Shown: positions 1-8,620 of the stretch, piece by piece
Position numbering within the stretch: position 1 is the first letter of the stretch
Layout: the number at the start of each line of letters is the position of its first letter
The notes under the pieces: generated by a model
Seen by the model: the letters and a program-made list of their open reading frames with translations, nothing else
Told to the model about the DNA's origin: nothing
Databases searched by the model: none
Made by a program: the position numbers and the translations under genes
Assembly: GCA_017656305.1 (NCBI GenBank)
Contig: JACDOG010000006.1
Location: 62,001 to 126,000, forward strand
Source: Thermoanaerobacteraceae bacterium
GTDB lineage: Bacteria > Bacillota > JADQBR01
Length of the DNA stretch: 64,000 nt
Direction: 5' to 3'

Positions 1-531
1 GGTGCGGCTATCAAGCTGGTGACCCCTAACCAACCCGTTGTCATTCAGGAGACCCAGGGCAAAATGGATACTGCCGACGGGCAGCCTGCTGAAAGGGATA
101 AGGAAATAGCTATTCACGTGGTAGGTGCTGTCAAATACCCGGGTGTCTATTACCTGCAGTCGGGAAACCGGGTAATAGATGCTGTCAATCTTGCCAAGCC
201 CCTGCCCGAAGCGGATATCAATCGCCTGCCCCTGGCAAAAAAGGTTGTTGACGGTCAGACTATCCAGGTTCCCCGTATAGGCGATAACTTTGGTGAGAGT
301 GCGCAAACTGCGGGAAAGGATGCTAAGCAGCCGGAATCGGGTAAAATAAGTATTAATAATGCCAACCAGAAACAACTGGAAACTCTCCCGGGAATAGGGG
401 AGGTCTATGCAAAGCGGATTATTGAATATCGGGAAACTCATGGAGGCTTTAAAACATTGGAAGAGCTGAAAGAGGTTTCCGGTATTGGTGACAAGACCTT
501 TGAAAAATTGAAGGATTTGATAACTCTTTAA
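1..531 (+). CDS. comEA: ComEA-like DNA-binding competence protein, 5' end cut by window edge
   Basis: Membrane-anchored DNA receptor for natural transformation: it binds incoming double-stranded DNA at the cell surface and hands it to the ComEC channel. The frame is open from base 1, so the true start and N-terminal membrane anchor lie outside the window; the GTG at 19 is probably internal. What is visible is an SLBB-type domain (residues about 38-95, with IHVVGAVKYPGVYYL) and a C-terminal pair of helix-hairpin-helix motifs (LPGIGEVYAKRIIEYRE and VSGIGDKTFEKL). The linker is hydrophilic. comEC follows after one small gene, the usual comE arrangement. Confidence 0.9.
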   Translation, partial: GAAIKLVTPNQPVVIQETQGKMDTADGQPAERDKEIAIHVVGAVKYPGVYYLQSGNRVIDAVNLAKPLPEADINRLPLAKKVVDGQTIQVPRIGDNFGESAQTAGKDAKQPESGKISINNANQKQLETLPGIGEVYAKRIIEYRETHGGFKTLEELKEVSGIGDKTFEKLKDLITL

Positions 532-564
532 TTGACTTACCACTTGCATGGAGGTGTTAAATTT

Positions 565-870
565 ATGGCAGTAGCTGAAGTAACGGTGGTTCCCATCGGT
601 ACGGCAAGTCCTTCAATCAGCAAGTATGTGGCGGAATGTCACAAAGTACTGGAGCAAGCCGAGGGCATTAAGTACCAGCTGACGCCCATGGGGACTATCA
701 TTGAGGGAGATGTGGACGATATTCTGGCAGTGGTCAGGAAAATGCATGAAGTTCCCTTTGACAGGGGGGCACAGCGAGTATCCACAACATTGAAAATAGA
801 CGAAAGACGAGACAAGGAACTGACCATGTCCGGGAAAGTGGAGTCCGTGGAGCAAAAGCTGCGCAAATAA
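565..870 (+). CDS. MTH1187/YqgV-family thiamine-binding-like protein
   Basis: A 101-residue protein of the UPF0045 family (B. subtilis YqgV, Methanothermobacter MTH1187), small ferredoxin-like folds reported to bind thiamine or related ligands. The ATG at 565 is chosen because GGAGGTG lies at 550-556 with good spacing; the longer frame from 532 has no ribosome-binding site. Family features seen are the start [11 protein letters not shown], the helix with [11 protein letters not shown], and the strand with [13 protein letters not shown]. It sits between comEA and comEC with short gaps, so it is probably cotranscribed, although no link to competence is known. Confidence 0.85.
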   Translation: MAVAEVTVVPIGTASPSISKYVAECHKVLEQAEGIKYQLTPMGTIIEGDVDDILAVVRKMHEVPFDRGAQRVSTTLKIDERRDKELTMSGKVESVEQKLRK

Positions 871-883
871 GTGCCGGGAAAGT

Positions 884-3223
884 GTGGTTGGCGTGATAGA
901 GCGGCGTCCGTTGGTTTTTGCTGCTGGTTGCATGTTGCTGGGAATGGCATTGGCCCCACTGGCAGATGTAAAATTTTTGGCCGTGGGGCTGGCCTTGATT
1001 CTGCTCCCGGCAGTTTATCCAATACAAAAATATCTAAAAATTTCACTTGTCCAGGTCAGCATGCTACTGGGCTTTTTTGTTATAGGCTTATTATGGGTGC
1101 AGCTGGCCCTGCATACCAGCCCGGTTACCAGCAGTTTTGCTGGCCAGAAAGTGACTCTGATGGGAAAGGTAATTAAGAGCACGGAATACGATAACCGTGA
1201 TGAGATAGTTCTCAAAGCCGGTCAACTGCAAGCTGCGGGCACGCGCATATTGCTGAATGAAAAAGTGCTGGTAGTTTTTTACAACCGGCGCCGGGCCTAT
1301 TTACCTGGTGACCGAGTAAAAGTTACCGGAAAAGTGATCTTGCCGACAAGCGGTGGCAATATCGGCGAATTCAATTACCGCGCGTACCTGCGTCGGCAGG
1401 GGATTTTCAGCCGGCTTGTGGCAGAGGACAGTGAATTGATGCAAACCGGTGGGTTTTCTTTCAGCCGTGTCACAGCCATGTTTAAGCGGCAGACCGTAAA
1501 TAATTTTTTCCGGGTCCTGACCGGGAAACAGGCGGCGGTTGTCACAGGTGTGCTGCTGGGTGATAAGCAATATCTTGAGCGCAAACATGAAGAACTTTAT
1601 AAAGACCTGGGAGTAATGCATGTCTTTGCGGTCAGCGGCATGCATGTGGGGTTTGTGGCTTCCGCGATACTGGGTCTGTGTCATGTAATGCGGCTGCCCG
1701 GTGCCCCCCGTTTTTTCCTGACTGTTTGTGGACTGGTTCTCTATGCCGGGCTGGCCGGGTTCAGTGCTTCCGTGGTCCGGGCCACCATTATGACAGCTGT
1801 CGGGTTGGGTGCCTATTTCGTGGACCGGCGCAAGGATTTTTATAACGCGCTGGCCCTTGCTGCATTGGCCTGGCTGGTATGGCATCCTCTAGCGTTGTTT
1901 GATGCCGGGTTTCAGCTTTCGTTTGCTGCTGCCTTCAGCATCTACTATCTGTATCCCCTTGGAGACAGGCTGCTTTCCTTCCTGCCGTCCTGGCGCGGCG
2001 TCATTATTGTACCCCTGGCAGCACAGGTGGGCCTGCTGCCCCTGCTGGCGTACCATTTCGGTTCCGTATCTCCGCTGGGCCTGCTGGCAAACATACCAGT
2101 GGTTTTTGCGGCGGGAATTATTGTGCTGCTGGGATTGGTTGTTTTAATGGCTCAATTCATTTTTTGGCCTGTGGCCGAGCTGCTGCTGTACAGCCTGGGT
2201 TTGCTGGTGACGGTCATTAATACATACCTTTCGCTGCTGGGGCAGCTGCCGCTGGCGGTGGTGTATGTAAAAATGCCCTCGCTTATTACCATACTAGTTT
2301 ATTATGCTGCCTTAATTTTTGTTCGGGAAAGCCTGGTGGGAAATGTTACCTGGCTGTCCAAATGGAAGCAGCTGCCGGCGGCTAAACTGGCTTTCGCGGT
2401 TTTAGCAGCCATATTGCTAATGGCAAACATGTTTCCCCAATCCCGGCTGCAGGTAGTCTTTTTAGATGTGGGGCAGGGAGATGCGGCATTAATAACGATG
2501 CCTGGGGGTAAACATGTGCTGGTAGATGCTGCGGGAGGCGGTTATGGAGATTTTGAGGTAGGTAGAGATAGACTGGTGCCGGCATTACAGCGCCTGGGTG
2601 TCAGAAAAATTGATTTGTTTATTAACAGTCACCCTGACCGGGACCATGTAGGCGGGATTTTTGCAGTTGTTGCTGCCTTACCTATAGAATTGGCGGTGCT
2701 ACCACCTATTACTGATGCGACAGAAGAGGAATATAAGCCCATATTAGACTTGTTTCGCGAGAAGAATATCCCGTACCGCCATCTGGCAAGAGGAGATAGC
2801 ATAAGACTTTCCCGGGAGGAACTTTTGATCGTGCTTAACCCGCCGGACCCAGTGCCTGGCGGCTGGGATGATAATGACCAGTCGCTTGTAGTGATGCTTG
2901 TTTACAAACACCACCGGTTCTTATTTACCGGTGATATTGAGCAGGAAGCTATTAGTTTCCTGCTCTCCAGTAACATGAATTTAGCTGCATCTGTGGTAAA
3001 AGTTCCCCACCACGGCAGCGCCGGGTCATTCGCTGAAGCATTTTACCGGCAGGTCAACCCGAAAATTGCTGTTATCTCTGTGGGACGCAACAATTTCGGC
3101 CACCCGGCTTCCTCGGTGTTGTCATATTTTAAAAAACGCGGCATAGACGTGTACCGTACCGATAAACACGGGGCGATAACCGTAACTAGTGACGGGAACC
3201 GACTGTGGGTCAGAACGCAATAA
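884..3223 (+). CDS. comEC: ComEC/Rec2 DNA uptake channel with metallo-beta-lactamase domain
   Basis: A 779-residue polytopic membrane protein that forms the channel carrying single-stranded DNA into the cell during transformation. The order is an N-terminal DUF4131 region with two membrane helices and an OB-like segment (about 1-190), a multi-helix competence domain (about 210-510, with VFAVSGMHVGFVASAI), and a C-terminal metallo-beta-lactamase domain. The last begins at DVGQGDAALI (about 527) and has the metal-binding motif SHPDRDHVGG (about 582), so the nuclease-like site looks intact. The start is GTG at 884; GTG at 893 is an alternative. Length is normal for the full three-domain form. 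Confidence 0.95.
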   Translation: MVGVIERRPLVFAAGCMLLGMALAPLADVKFLAVGLALILLPAVYPIQKYLKISLVQVSMLLGFFVIGLLWVQLALHTSPVTSSFAGQKVTLMGKVIKSTEYDNRDEIVLKAGQLQAAGTRILLNEKVLVVFYNRRRAYLPGDRVKVTGKVILPTSGGNIGEFNYRAYLRRQGIFSRLVAEDSELMQTGGFSFSRVTAMFKRQTVNNFFRVLTGKQAAVVTGVLLGDKQYLERKHEELYKDLGVMHVFAVSGMHVGFVASAILGLCHVMRLPGAPRFFLTVCGLVLYAGLAGFSASVVRATIMTAVGLGAYFVDRRKDFYNALALAALAWLVWHPLALFDAGFQLSFAAAFSIYYLYPLGDRLLSFLPSWRGVIIVPLAAQVGLLPLLAYHFGSVSPLGLLANIPVVFAAGIIVLLGLVVLMAQFIFWPVAELLLYSLGLLVTVINTYLSLLGQLPLAVVYVKMPSLITILVYYAALIFVRESLVGNVTWLSKWKQLPAAKLAFAVLAAILLMANMFPQSRLQVVFLDVGQGDAALITMPGGKHVLVDAAGGGYGDFEVGRDRLVPALQRLGVRKIDLFINSHPDRDHVGGIFAVVAALPIELAVLPPITDATEEEYKPILDLFREKNIPYRHLARGDSIRLSREELLIVLNPPDPVPGGWDDNDQSLVVMLVYKHHRFLFTGDIEQEAISFLLSSNMNLAASVVKVPHHGSAGSFAEAFYRQVNPKIAVISVGRNNFGHPASSVLSYFKKRGIDVYRTDKHGAITVTSDGNRLWVRTQ

Positions 3224-3285
3224 AGCGGGCTGGAGAGACGGGCCAACGTGTCTGCGGCCTATTGATTACTAAGTCCTGCCGTAAT

Positions 3286-3435
3286 ATGTTAAATAGCACC
3301 GTGATTTTCCAAGCAGGGAACGATAACTTGCCGTTTAAGTTGTCAAGTGATGAATTGCTGGATATTATTGAAATTTTGCTGATGGTATTACTGGTGTTGA
3401 CCGAGTTGGAGAAGTTACAGGGGGCGGATGTTTAA
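3286..3435 (+). CDS. small hypothetical protein, 49 aa
   Basis: A possible small gene just after comEC. The in-frame ATG at 3286 gives 49 residues with a hydrophobic leucine-rich helix (DELLDIIEILLMVLLVLTEL) and an acidic tail. No clear Shine-Dalgarno sequence precedes it, and a longer in-frame GTG start at 3205 would overlap comEC. I do not recognise the family. It could be a small amphipathic or membrane protein, or not a gene. Confidence 0.4.
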   Translation: MLNSTVIFQAGNDNLPFKLSSDELLDIIEILLMVLLVLTELEKLQGADV

Positions 3436-3555
3436 TTCAGTACGATTAAATAAAATATTATTTTAGAGAAGTAATTTTTTTGGTTTAGCAGGAAATTTAA
3501 ATTAACCGGAGAATATAGAGTAATAATAATGAATATTATTAAGGAGGTACCAGGA

Positions 3556-3663
3556 ATGGCTGTTTACGTCTGCAAGGAATGCGGTAATGAGCGCGAAGCC
3601 CGCTGCAAGCCGAGAAAATGCCACGAGTGCGGTGCTCAAGGTTCATACGAGAAAAAAGAATAA
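3556..3663 (+). CDS. RCKP-type rubredoxin-like zinc ribbon protein, 35 aa
   Basis: A very small gene with a strong ribosome-binding site (AAGGAGG at 3541-3547). It encodes 35 residues with two CxxC knuckles (CKECG and CHECG) around the signature RCKPRKC, typical of stand-alone RCKP-type rubredoxin-like domains in Clostridia. The four cysteines should bind zinc or iron. No partner is evident: it stands alone in front of its own terminator. Its role is unknown. Confidence 0.8.
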   Translation: MAVYVCKECGNEREARCKPRKCHECGAQGSYEKKE

Positions 3664-3672
3664 TAGAAAATT

Positions 3673-3714
3673 AGGTTACTGGCGCAAGTTTTTAAAGGTC
3701 AGTAACCTTTTTTG
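3673..3714 (+). terminator. rho-independent terminator after zinc ribbon gene
   Basis: The inverted repeat AGGTTACTG / CAGTAACCT (3673-3681 and 3700-3708) is followed by a run of T. It ends the small zinc ribbon transcript. Confidence 0.8.
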
Positions 3715-3767
3715 TTGAATAGATTCTTGTATTTGCAACAGAAATTCGCAATAAGGAGTTGTTTGGC

Positions 3768-4628
3768 GTGTTGAGGACCAATCAAGACAAGCTGGTAGTT
3801 CAGTCGGTGCAGGGGGAAATACAGCATCCCAGGGCGGTGCAACTGTACCAGGTAAGCAGTGAAGGCATAGCGCGTGTTTTGCCGTCCACAGGCGGTATCA
3901 CGTATAATGTGAAGCTCGGAGACCCGGCTTTTGGCTGGGCCGGTGATCATATAGAGCCGGGGGTAACCATCAGAAATGCCGATGAAAAGGAAAACCTGGC
4001 CCTAAACCTGCTGTCGTGCATCGGAAACGAGGCACGGGTGATAACCGGTGACGCCAAGGGGGCAAAAGGCTATGTTACCGGAGGTCACAGCGGCGTGGAG
4101 CATGTTATTGTATCCTTTACAGAGGAGGACCTGGAAAAGATGGCGCCAGGTGACAAGATACTGGTCAAAGCCTGCGGCCAGGGACTGGAGCTGCTCGATT
4201 ACCCGCAGATTAAAGTAATGAACATAGACCCCACCCTGTTTTTGCAATTGGGGATAAAGGAGGAGCATGGTAAAATTAAAATTCCGGTTGTGGCGGAAGT
4301 ACCGCCGTACCTGATGGGTTCGGGTATTGGCTCACCAACTGCCTATAAAGGTGATTACGATATTATGACTGCCGACAAGGATGCTATTATCCAAAACGGT
4401 TTGGACAAGTTGAGATTTGGCGATTTGGTACTGCTCAGGGACTGCGATAACACCTTCGGTAGGGGTTATTTAAAAGGAGCGGTCAGTGTGGGTGTTGTGA
4501 TTCATAGCGACTGTGTCAAACTGGGGCACGGGCCGGGAATTACTATTATTGCTACTTGCAAGGAAAGCCTGATAGAAGGAATTTACCGTTCCGATGCCAA
4601 CATAGCCAACTATTTATCAATTGAATAA
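3768..4628 (+). CDS. DUF4438 domain-containing protein
   Basis: A 286-residue protein that I recognise as the DUF4438 family found in Clostridia and other anaerobes; no function is established. The GTG at 3768 is preferred because AAGGAG at 3753-3758 lies 9 bases upstream; the TTG at 3759 directly abuts that site. The sequence is soluble-looking, rich in glycine turns, with conserved-looking stretches GNEARVITGDAKGAKGYVTG and GHGPGITIIATC and no membrane segment. Upstream is a terminator, so it starts its own unit. Confidence 0.75.
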   Translation: MLRTNQDKLVVQSVQGEIQHPRAVQLYQVSSEGIARVLPSTGGITYNVKLGDPAFGWAGDHIEPGVTIRNADEKENLALNLLSCIGNEARVITGDAKGAKGYVTGGHSGVEHVIVSFTEEDLEKMAPGDKILVKACGQGLELLDYPQIKVMNIDPTLFLQLGIKEEHGKIKIPVVAEVPPYLMGSGIGSPTAYKGDYDIMTADKDAIIQNGLDKLRFGDLVLLRDCDNTFGRGYLKGAVSVGVVIHSDCVKLGHGPGITIIATCKESLIEGIYRSDANIANYLSIE

Positions 4629-4702
4629 AGCCTGGGGAACCCGGGGGAGTTAAATCCGTCTATTTTAAAAAGGCTTTTTTACCTTTTATATTAATTATAT
4701 TA

Positions 4703-4876
4703 ATGCTGCAGATACTGTTTTTACTGCTGCCCGGGCTGGTGGCCGGCGGTATCCTGGCTTTCATCTTCCAAAGCATCCTAGCATTTTTTTCGGGTATAGT
4801 GCTGGCCAACTGGGTGACTGTGGCGGTTTTGCTTGTATTGAATAACCTGATTTATGACCGGTTGGAGTGGCGATAA
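4703..4876 (+). CDS. small hydrophobic membrane protein, 57 aa
   Basis: A short frame between DUF4438 and holA. It encodes about 57 residues with two predicted membrane helices (roughly 2-25 and 27-49) and a charged tail ending YDRLEWR. No good Shine-Dalgarno sequence precedes the ATG, and the frame stays open upstream to 4625 without another standard start. It could be a genuine small membrane protein with a non-standard start or a degraded gene. I do not recognise a family. Confidence 0.45.
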   Translation: MLQILFLLLPGLVAGGILAFIFQSILAFFSGIVLANWVTVAVLLVLNNLIYDRLEWR

Positions 4877-4902
4877 TTACAGTTTAGGGGAAGTGATTGC
4901 TG

Positions 4903-5925
4903 GTGAGCAGTTATGTCAAGGTTTTGCAAAGCGTGGAGCAGGGAAACATTGACTCCCTTTACTTGCTTTACGGGGAAGAAACATTTTTGCAGGAAACTTT
5001 AATCAGTAGACTGAAAGAAAAAATTCTTGCTTCCGGAGCAAAAGATTTTAACTACGATGTCATGGACGGGCGAGAGGCTTCCGTGGCTTCCATTTTGGCC
5101 AGTGCCGAGACCCTGCCGGTACTGGCGGACAGGCGGCTGGTACTGGTGAAGAATGCTCTGTTTTTTTCGGCCAATAAAAGCAGCCAACTGGGGTCTGAAG
5201 CGGTCGAACAACTGGTGGGGTATTTCAGCCGGCCCAATCCCAGTACCTGTTTGGTTTTTACGTTGAATGGCAATATTGACAACCGGAAAAAAATTGTTAA
5301 GGAATTTAAAAAGCACGGGGTGGTGCTGCCGTTAAACAAGCTGCGCGGCAATGCTTTGACCCGGTGGGTAAAGGAAATGTTTGCAAAGCAGGGTAAGGAT
5401 ATTGAACGAGATGCACTGGCGCTGCTGCTGATGGCCAGTAATGACCTGACTATTCTGGATAAGGAAATTACCAAACTGAGCATCTATGCCGGCGAGGACA
5501 AGCGAATTACCAGACCAATGGTGGAAGAGTGCCTGAGCCAGACCGTACAGGGTGATATTTTTAAACTGGTGGATGCCATGGGTGAGCGCCGTTCCGATGA
5601 AGCCCTGAGGAGAATAAGGGAAATGCTTTTGATAGGTGAAAAGCCCATGCAGCTGCTGGTGATGATTGGCCGCCAGTTTCGCCTGCTTCTGCAGACCAAA
5701 GTTTTGCTCAAGCAGGGGTATTCAGTGAAGCAAGTAGGTGAAAAGACCGGTATTCACCCCATGGTGCTCCCCAAGATTATCAAGCAGAGCAAGAACTTTA
5801 CCGAAGAGGAACTGGAGCAGGCTATTATGGATGTGGCTGCCATAGACAGACATTTTAAACAGGGTTATCGAGATTTGCCGCGAGAGTTGGAGCTGTTAAC
5901 CTTCAAGGTTTGCGGCAATAAATAA
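4903..5925 (+). CDS. holA: DNA polymerase III subunit delta
   Basis: The delta subunit of the clamp loader, which opens the sliding clamp ring during loading. The GTG at 4903 lies 9 bases after GGGGAAG; a TTG at 4897 is closer and less well spaced. The 340-residue product has the N-terminal P-loop-like fold (SLYLLYGEETFLQE), the middle segment DRRLVLVKNALFF, the lid helices (LDKEITKLSIYAG) and the C-terminal collar helices. Length is normal. It is convergent with rpsT, as in many Firmicutes. Confidence 0.93.
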   Translation: MSSYVKVLQSVEQGNIDSLYLLYGEETFLQETLISRLKEKILASGAKDFNYDVMDGREASVASILASAETLPVLADRRLVLVKNALFFSANKSSQLGSEAVEQLVGYFSRPNPSTCLVFTLNGNIDNRKKIVKEFKKHGVVLPLNKLRGNALTRWVKEMFAKQGKDIERDALALLLMASNDLTILDKEITKLSIYAGEDKRITRPMVEECLSQTVQGDIFKLVDAMGERRSDEALRRIREMLLIGEKPMQLLVMIGRQFRLLLQTKVLLKQGYSVKQVGEKTGIHPMVLPKIIKQSKNFTEEELEQAIMDVAAIDRHFKQGYRDLPRELELLTFKVCGNK

Positions 5926-5949
5926 AACACGCCTGCCGTCTGGCAGGCG
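5917..5949 (-). terminator. terminator of rpsT
   Basis: An 8-bp stem, CGCCTGCC / GGCAGGCG (5930-5949), lies between the convergent holA and rpsT. The T-rich tail is on the minus strand (GTGTTTTATTTATT after the stem), so it chiefly terminates rpsT. Confidence 0.7.
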
Positions 5950-5974
5950 CTTACTATTTCATTAAGAAGCTTCA

Positions 5975-6247
5975 TTAAGAAGCCTTAAAAGCTTGGTTGA
6001 ACTGCCGGTTTAACTGAGACTTCTTGCGCGCTGCTTTATTTTTGTGGAATATACCTTTTTGAGCAGCCTTGTCTACCTTTTTAATGGCGTTAACCAAAGC
6101 AGCCTCCGCTTTTTCCTTACTGCCTGTTTCCAAAGCTTCCTGGAAGCGTCTGATTGCAGTCTTTACAGAGGACTTAATCCTACGATTGCGTTCTGTGCGG
6201 ATCTGGGTAATTTTCACGCGTTTTTTTGCGGATTTAATGTTCGGCAT
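5975..6247 (-). CDS. rpsT: 30S ribosomal protein S20
   Basis: A 90-residue basic helical protein that binds 16S rRNA early in small-subunit assembly. It starts MPNIKSAKKRVKITQIRTER, the S20 signature, and is preceded on the minus strand by GAGGAGGTGAG. It is the only core gene on the minus strand between 0 and 47 kb, transcribed from its own promoter. Length is normal. Confidence 0.97.
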   Translation of the reverse strand: MPNIKSAKKRVKITQIRTERNRRIKSSVKTAIRRFQEALETGSKEKAEAALVNAIKKVDKAAQKGIFHKNKAARKKSQLNRQFNQAFKAS

Positions 6248-6335
6248 GGGCTCACCTCCTCAGCGCAAAGGTAAAATCTTGATCTATGTTACCGGCGTAA
6301 CAGTATCTTTTGTTGTATTACATAAAGCAACATAC

Positions 6336-6364
6336 ATTGTACCATGTTTGCGCCAAGAAAGCAA
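6336..6364 (-). promoter_or_regulatory. sigma-A promoter of rpsT
   Basis: On the minus strand TTGCTT (6364-6359) and TACAAT (6341-6336) are separated by exactly 17 bases, leaving a leader of roughly 80 bases before the rpsT start. S20 is autoregulated in other bacteria, so the leader could be a translational control site (inference). Confidence 0.65.
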
Positions 6365-6467
6365 CAGCTGGTTTTTTTGTATAGTTTTTTAATTTAATGG
6401 GAAAACTTTTCGTAAAGCATGTGTTCACATGGTGAACGTTTTTGCATTTAGAAAGGAGGGCGGTAAC

Positions 6468-6806
6468 ATGGCTAGCTGGTTGGGAACTATTGTTCGCTTC
6501 ATTGTATCCGGCCTGGTAGTGTTTTTGGTCAGCTGGTTTTTACCGGGATTTCAAGTGGCCGGTTTCACGGGAGCGATTATTGCCGCGGTGGTTATTACTG
6601 TTCTTGGTTACTTAATCGAGAGTTTGCTTGGCGGAAAATTGTCACCGCAGTCCCGCGGGATAGTCGGTTTTTTATCTTCCGCCGTGGTGATTTATGTGGC
6701 ACAGTTTATTATTCCCAATTATCTGTCTGTTTCCATACTGGGTGCTCTGCTAGCAGCACTGGTAATAGGTATCATTGATGCGTTCGTACCTACCGAATTG
6801 CGCTAA
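6468..6806 (+). CDS. phage holin family IV / YvlD-like membrane protein
   Basis: A 112-residue membrane protein with four predicted helices, of the Phage_holin_4_2 (YvlD-like) family, which is common in bacterial chromosomes and usually not phage-derived. The ATG at 6468 follows AAAGGAGGG with good spacing. Typical features are the helix start IVRFIVSGLVVFLVSWFLPG and the second half with RGIVGFLSSAVVIYVAQFIIP. No phage genes are nearby. Function is unknown; relatives have been linked to envelope stress. Confidence 0.8.
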   Translation: MASWLGTIVRFIVSGLVVFLVSWFLPGFQVAGFTGAIIAAVVITVLGYLIESLLGGKLSPQSRGIVGFLSSAVVIYVAQFIIPNYLSVSILGALLAALVIGIIDAFVPTELR

Positions 6807-6833
6807 TAGCCTGATGCCTGTTTACAATTTGGA

Positions 6834-6875
6834 AACCAGGTGCAGGAAGGGATTTTATGCGCCTGGTTATTTTTT
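6834..6875 (+). terminator. rho-independent terminator
   Basis: AACCAGGTGC (6834-6843) pairs with GCGCCTGGTT (6859-6868) and is followed by a T run, ending the holin-family transcript. Confidence 0.75.
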
Positions 6876-7003
6876 CGGGCCGGGGAAATTGCTTTGGGCG
6901 AAATAGGTTATAAACAGTGGGACAAGTGCATAGAATGTAGTTATCATTGAGAGTATTCGGTAAAGCTGCGGACTCAACTTGAGGAAAGGTGGGCAGCAGC
7001 ATT

Positions 7004-8110
7004 ATGCGCAGACGTCCGGTTGTAATCAGTATCTTTACCTACGGTCACAGGAGCCGTAAGAGGCGAAAAGGCATTGTTTTGGCGGTGTTATTGCTGCTGG
7101 TTTGCCTGGCAGCGGTATCTTTCTCATTTAAAGGAAATTTCCGGGAAGCTGTGCCGGTGTTTGCCGCAGCCGAGGAGGGGCAGGGGCAGTTTTTAAACCT
7201 GCTGAAGCGGTTAGGTTTTGTCCGGCGTACGCCGGATATCATTGACCAGATCATCCCGTTTGGAGCGTTCGCCGCTGACCGGTCCCATGATACCGAAGAA
7301 TTGCTGACCTTTGACGGGGTGATCAACAACTGGGTGCAGTTTATCACCCGAATGGAACCGGGCCGCATCCAAAGTATTTTGGATTCCCAACTGGTGGGCC
7401 TGGCGGAAGCGGCCAATTTTGAAAAGGAAGCCCAGACGCTGCCGCCGCTGCCTCCCAGAGAAGAATTATCGACTGCTGCCCCGGCCTGGGATTTACCCCG
7501 TGACAAGGTTTTGGTAGGCATTTACACCTCTCATAATGCCGAGACCTATAAACCAACAGACGGTGTGGAACGATTGCCGGGGGAAAACGGGGGTGTCAGC
7601 AAAGTGGCAAAAGTTCTGAGCGAAACACTAGAAAAGGAATACGGGATTGCCACAGCCTTTTCCGACACCATTCATGATTACCCCCGGTGGGGAGCGTCAT
7701 ACGGCAACTCCGAAAAAACGGCAAAAAAGATGCTGCAGAAGTACCCGTCCATAGAAGTGTTGATAGACGTACACCGGGATGCCGGTATCGGCAAGCGGAA
7801 AACTACTGTTATCCAGGGGAAAAGAGCAGCCAGAATACTGGTGATTGTGGGTACGGACAAACGCTGGGAGCATCCTAACTGGCGCGAGAACCTGGCCTTT
7901 GCCAACAGGTTGGCAGCAGCAATGGAAAAGCTCTATCCTGGTCTGGCCGACGGGGTGAGAGCCCAGAGCGGGCGTTACAACCAGCACCTGCATTCCCACG
8001 CCATTTTGGTGGAAATCGGCAGTGTGGAAAACTCGCTTGAAGAAGCACAAACCAGCGCCAGGCTATTTGCCGGCGTGCTGGCAGAAGTGCTGAATCGGGA
8101 GAGAAGATAA
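7004..8110 (+). CDS. spoIIP: stage II sporulation protein P, peptidoglycan amidase/endopeptidase
   Basis: Part of the SpoIID-SpoIIM-SpoIIP machine that thins septal peptidoglycan and drives engulfment of the forespore. The 368-residue form from ATG 7004 (an upstream GTG at 6989 is possible) has a positively charged start and one membrane helix (about 20-42), then an extracytoplasmic region. The catalytic amidase domain spans roughly 160-365, with the zinc-site motifs SHNAETYKP (about 176), DVHRDAG (about 255) and VEIGSVENSLEEA (about 335). It shows that the organism sporulates. It is normally under sigma-E control; I did not find a convincing sigma-E promoter. Confidence 0.93.
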   Translation: MRRRPVVISIFTYGHRSRKRRKGIVLAVLLLLVCLAAVSFSFKGNFREAVPVFAAAEEGQGQFLNLLKRLGFVRRTPDIIDQIIPFGAFAADRSHDTEELLTFDGVINNWVQFITRMEPGRIQSILDSQLVGLAEAANFEKEAQTLPPLPPREELSTAAPAWDLPRDKVLVGIYTSHNAETYKPTDGVERLPGENGGVSKVAKVLSETLEKEYGIATAFSDTIHDYPRWGASYGNSEKTAKKMLQKYPSIEVLIDVHRDAGIGKRKTTVIQGKRAARILVIVGTDKRWEHPNWRENLAFANRLAAAMEKLYPGLADGVRAQSGRYNQHLHSHAILVEIGSVENSLEEAQTSARLFAGVLAEVLNRERR

Positions 8111-8197
8111 AGAAAAGGAAAGGGCAGCCGTGAGCTGTCCTTTCATGTATGGAAAAAAATTCATTGGGCAATGGTAAAAATGGAGGTGTTTTGTCAG

Positions 8198-8575
8198 GTG
8201 CGAAAAAAATTACTGGTAATTATTTTGCTGAGTATTATAGTGATTACAGCTTTGAATAAAGTTGCCTACGAGCTGCAGCAGGTTACCGCTGAGACTTCGG
8301 GGAGCGTGCTGAAAGTTGGTTGGGCTCCCGGGCAGGTTACCGTTCTGGTCATGGAAACCAGGTATCGGCTGGCTTTGTCTCCTGAAGCAAAAGGCCTTTT
8401 ACAGCGCTTTCTTGCCGGGGGAAAAGAGCTTTATGCAGGCATTAAATTTGCTGCCGGGGAAATGCCGCAACTGCTGCGGGAACTGGTCAGCTATTTAAGA
8501 AGGGAACTGGGAAAATACGTGACGCAGGCTGATTCTGTTATGTTTCTAGACCTTATGCTTTGGAAGATGATATAA
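8198..8575 (+). CDS. hypothetical membrane-anchored protein, 125 aa
   Basis: The GTG at 8198 lies 9 bases after GGAGGTG. The product has an N-terminal membrane helix (KKLLVIILLSIIVITAL) followed by about 95 residues that are partly helical and mixed in charge. I do not recognise it. It sits between spoIIP and murJ, so an envelope or sporulation role is possible from context only. Confidence 0.6.
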   Translation: MRKKLLVIILLSIIVITALNKVAYELQQVTAETSGSVLKVGWAPGQVTVLVMETRYRLALSPEAKGLLQRFLAGGKELYAGIKFAAGEMPQLLRELVSYLRRELGKYVTQADSVMFLDLMLWKMI

Positions 8576-8620
8576 TAGGTTCGTGGTATTTTGACACTGG
8601 TGTAGAAACGAGGGTATGTT

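Noticed and set aside
6468-6806. Prophage signal from a holin-family gene
   Set aside because: This holin-like family is common in chromosomes, and no other phage genes are nearby.
8119-8143. Stem AAAGGGCAGC/GCTGTCCTTT after spoIIP as terminator
   Set aside because: One mismatch and no T run follow, so it is too weak to list as a terminator.
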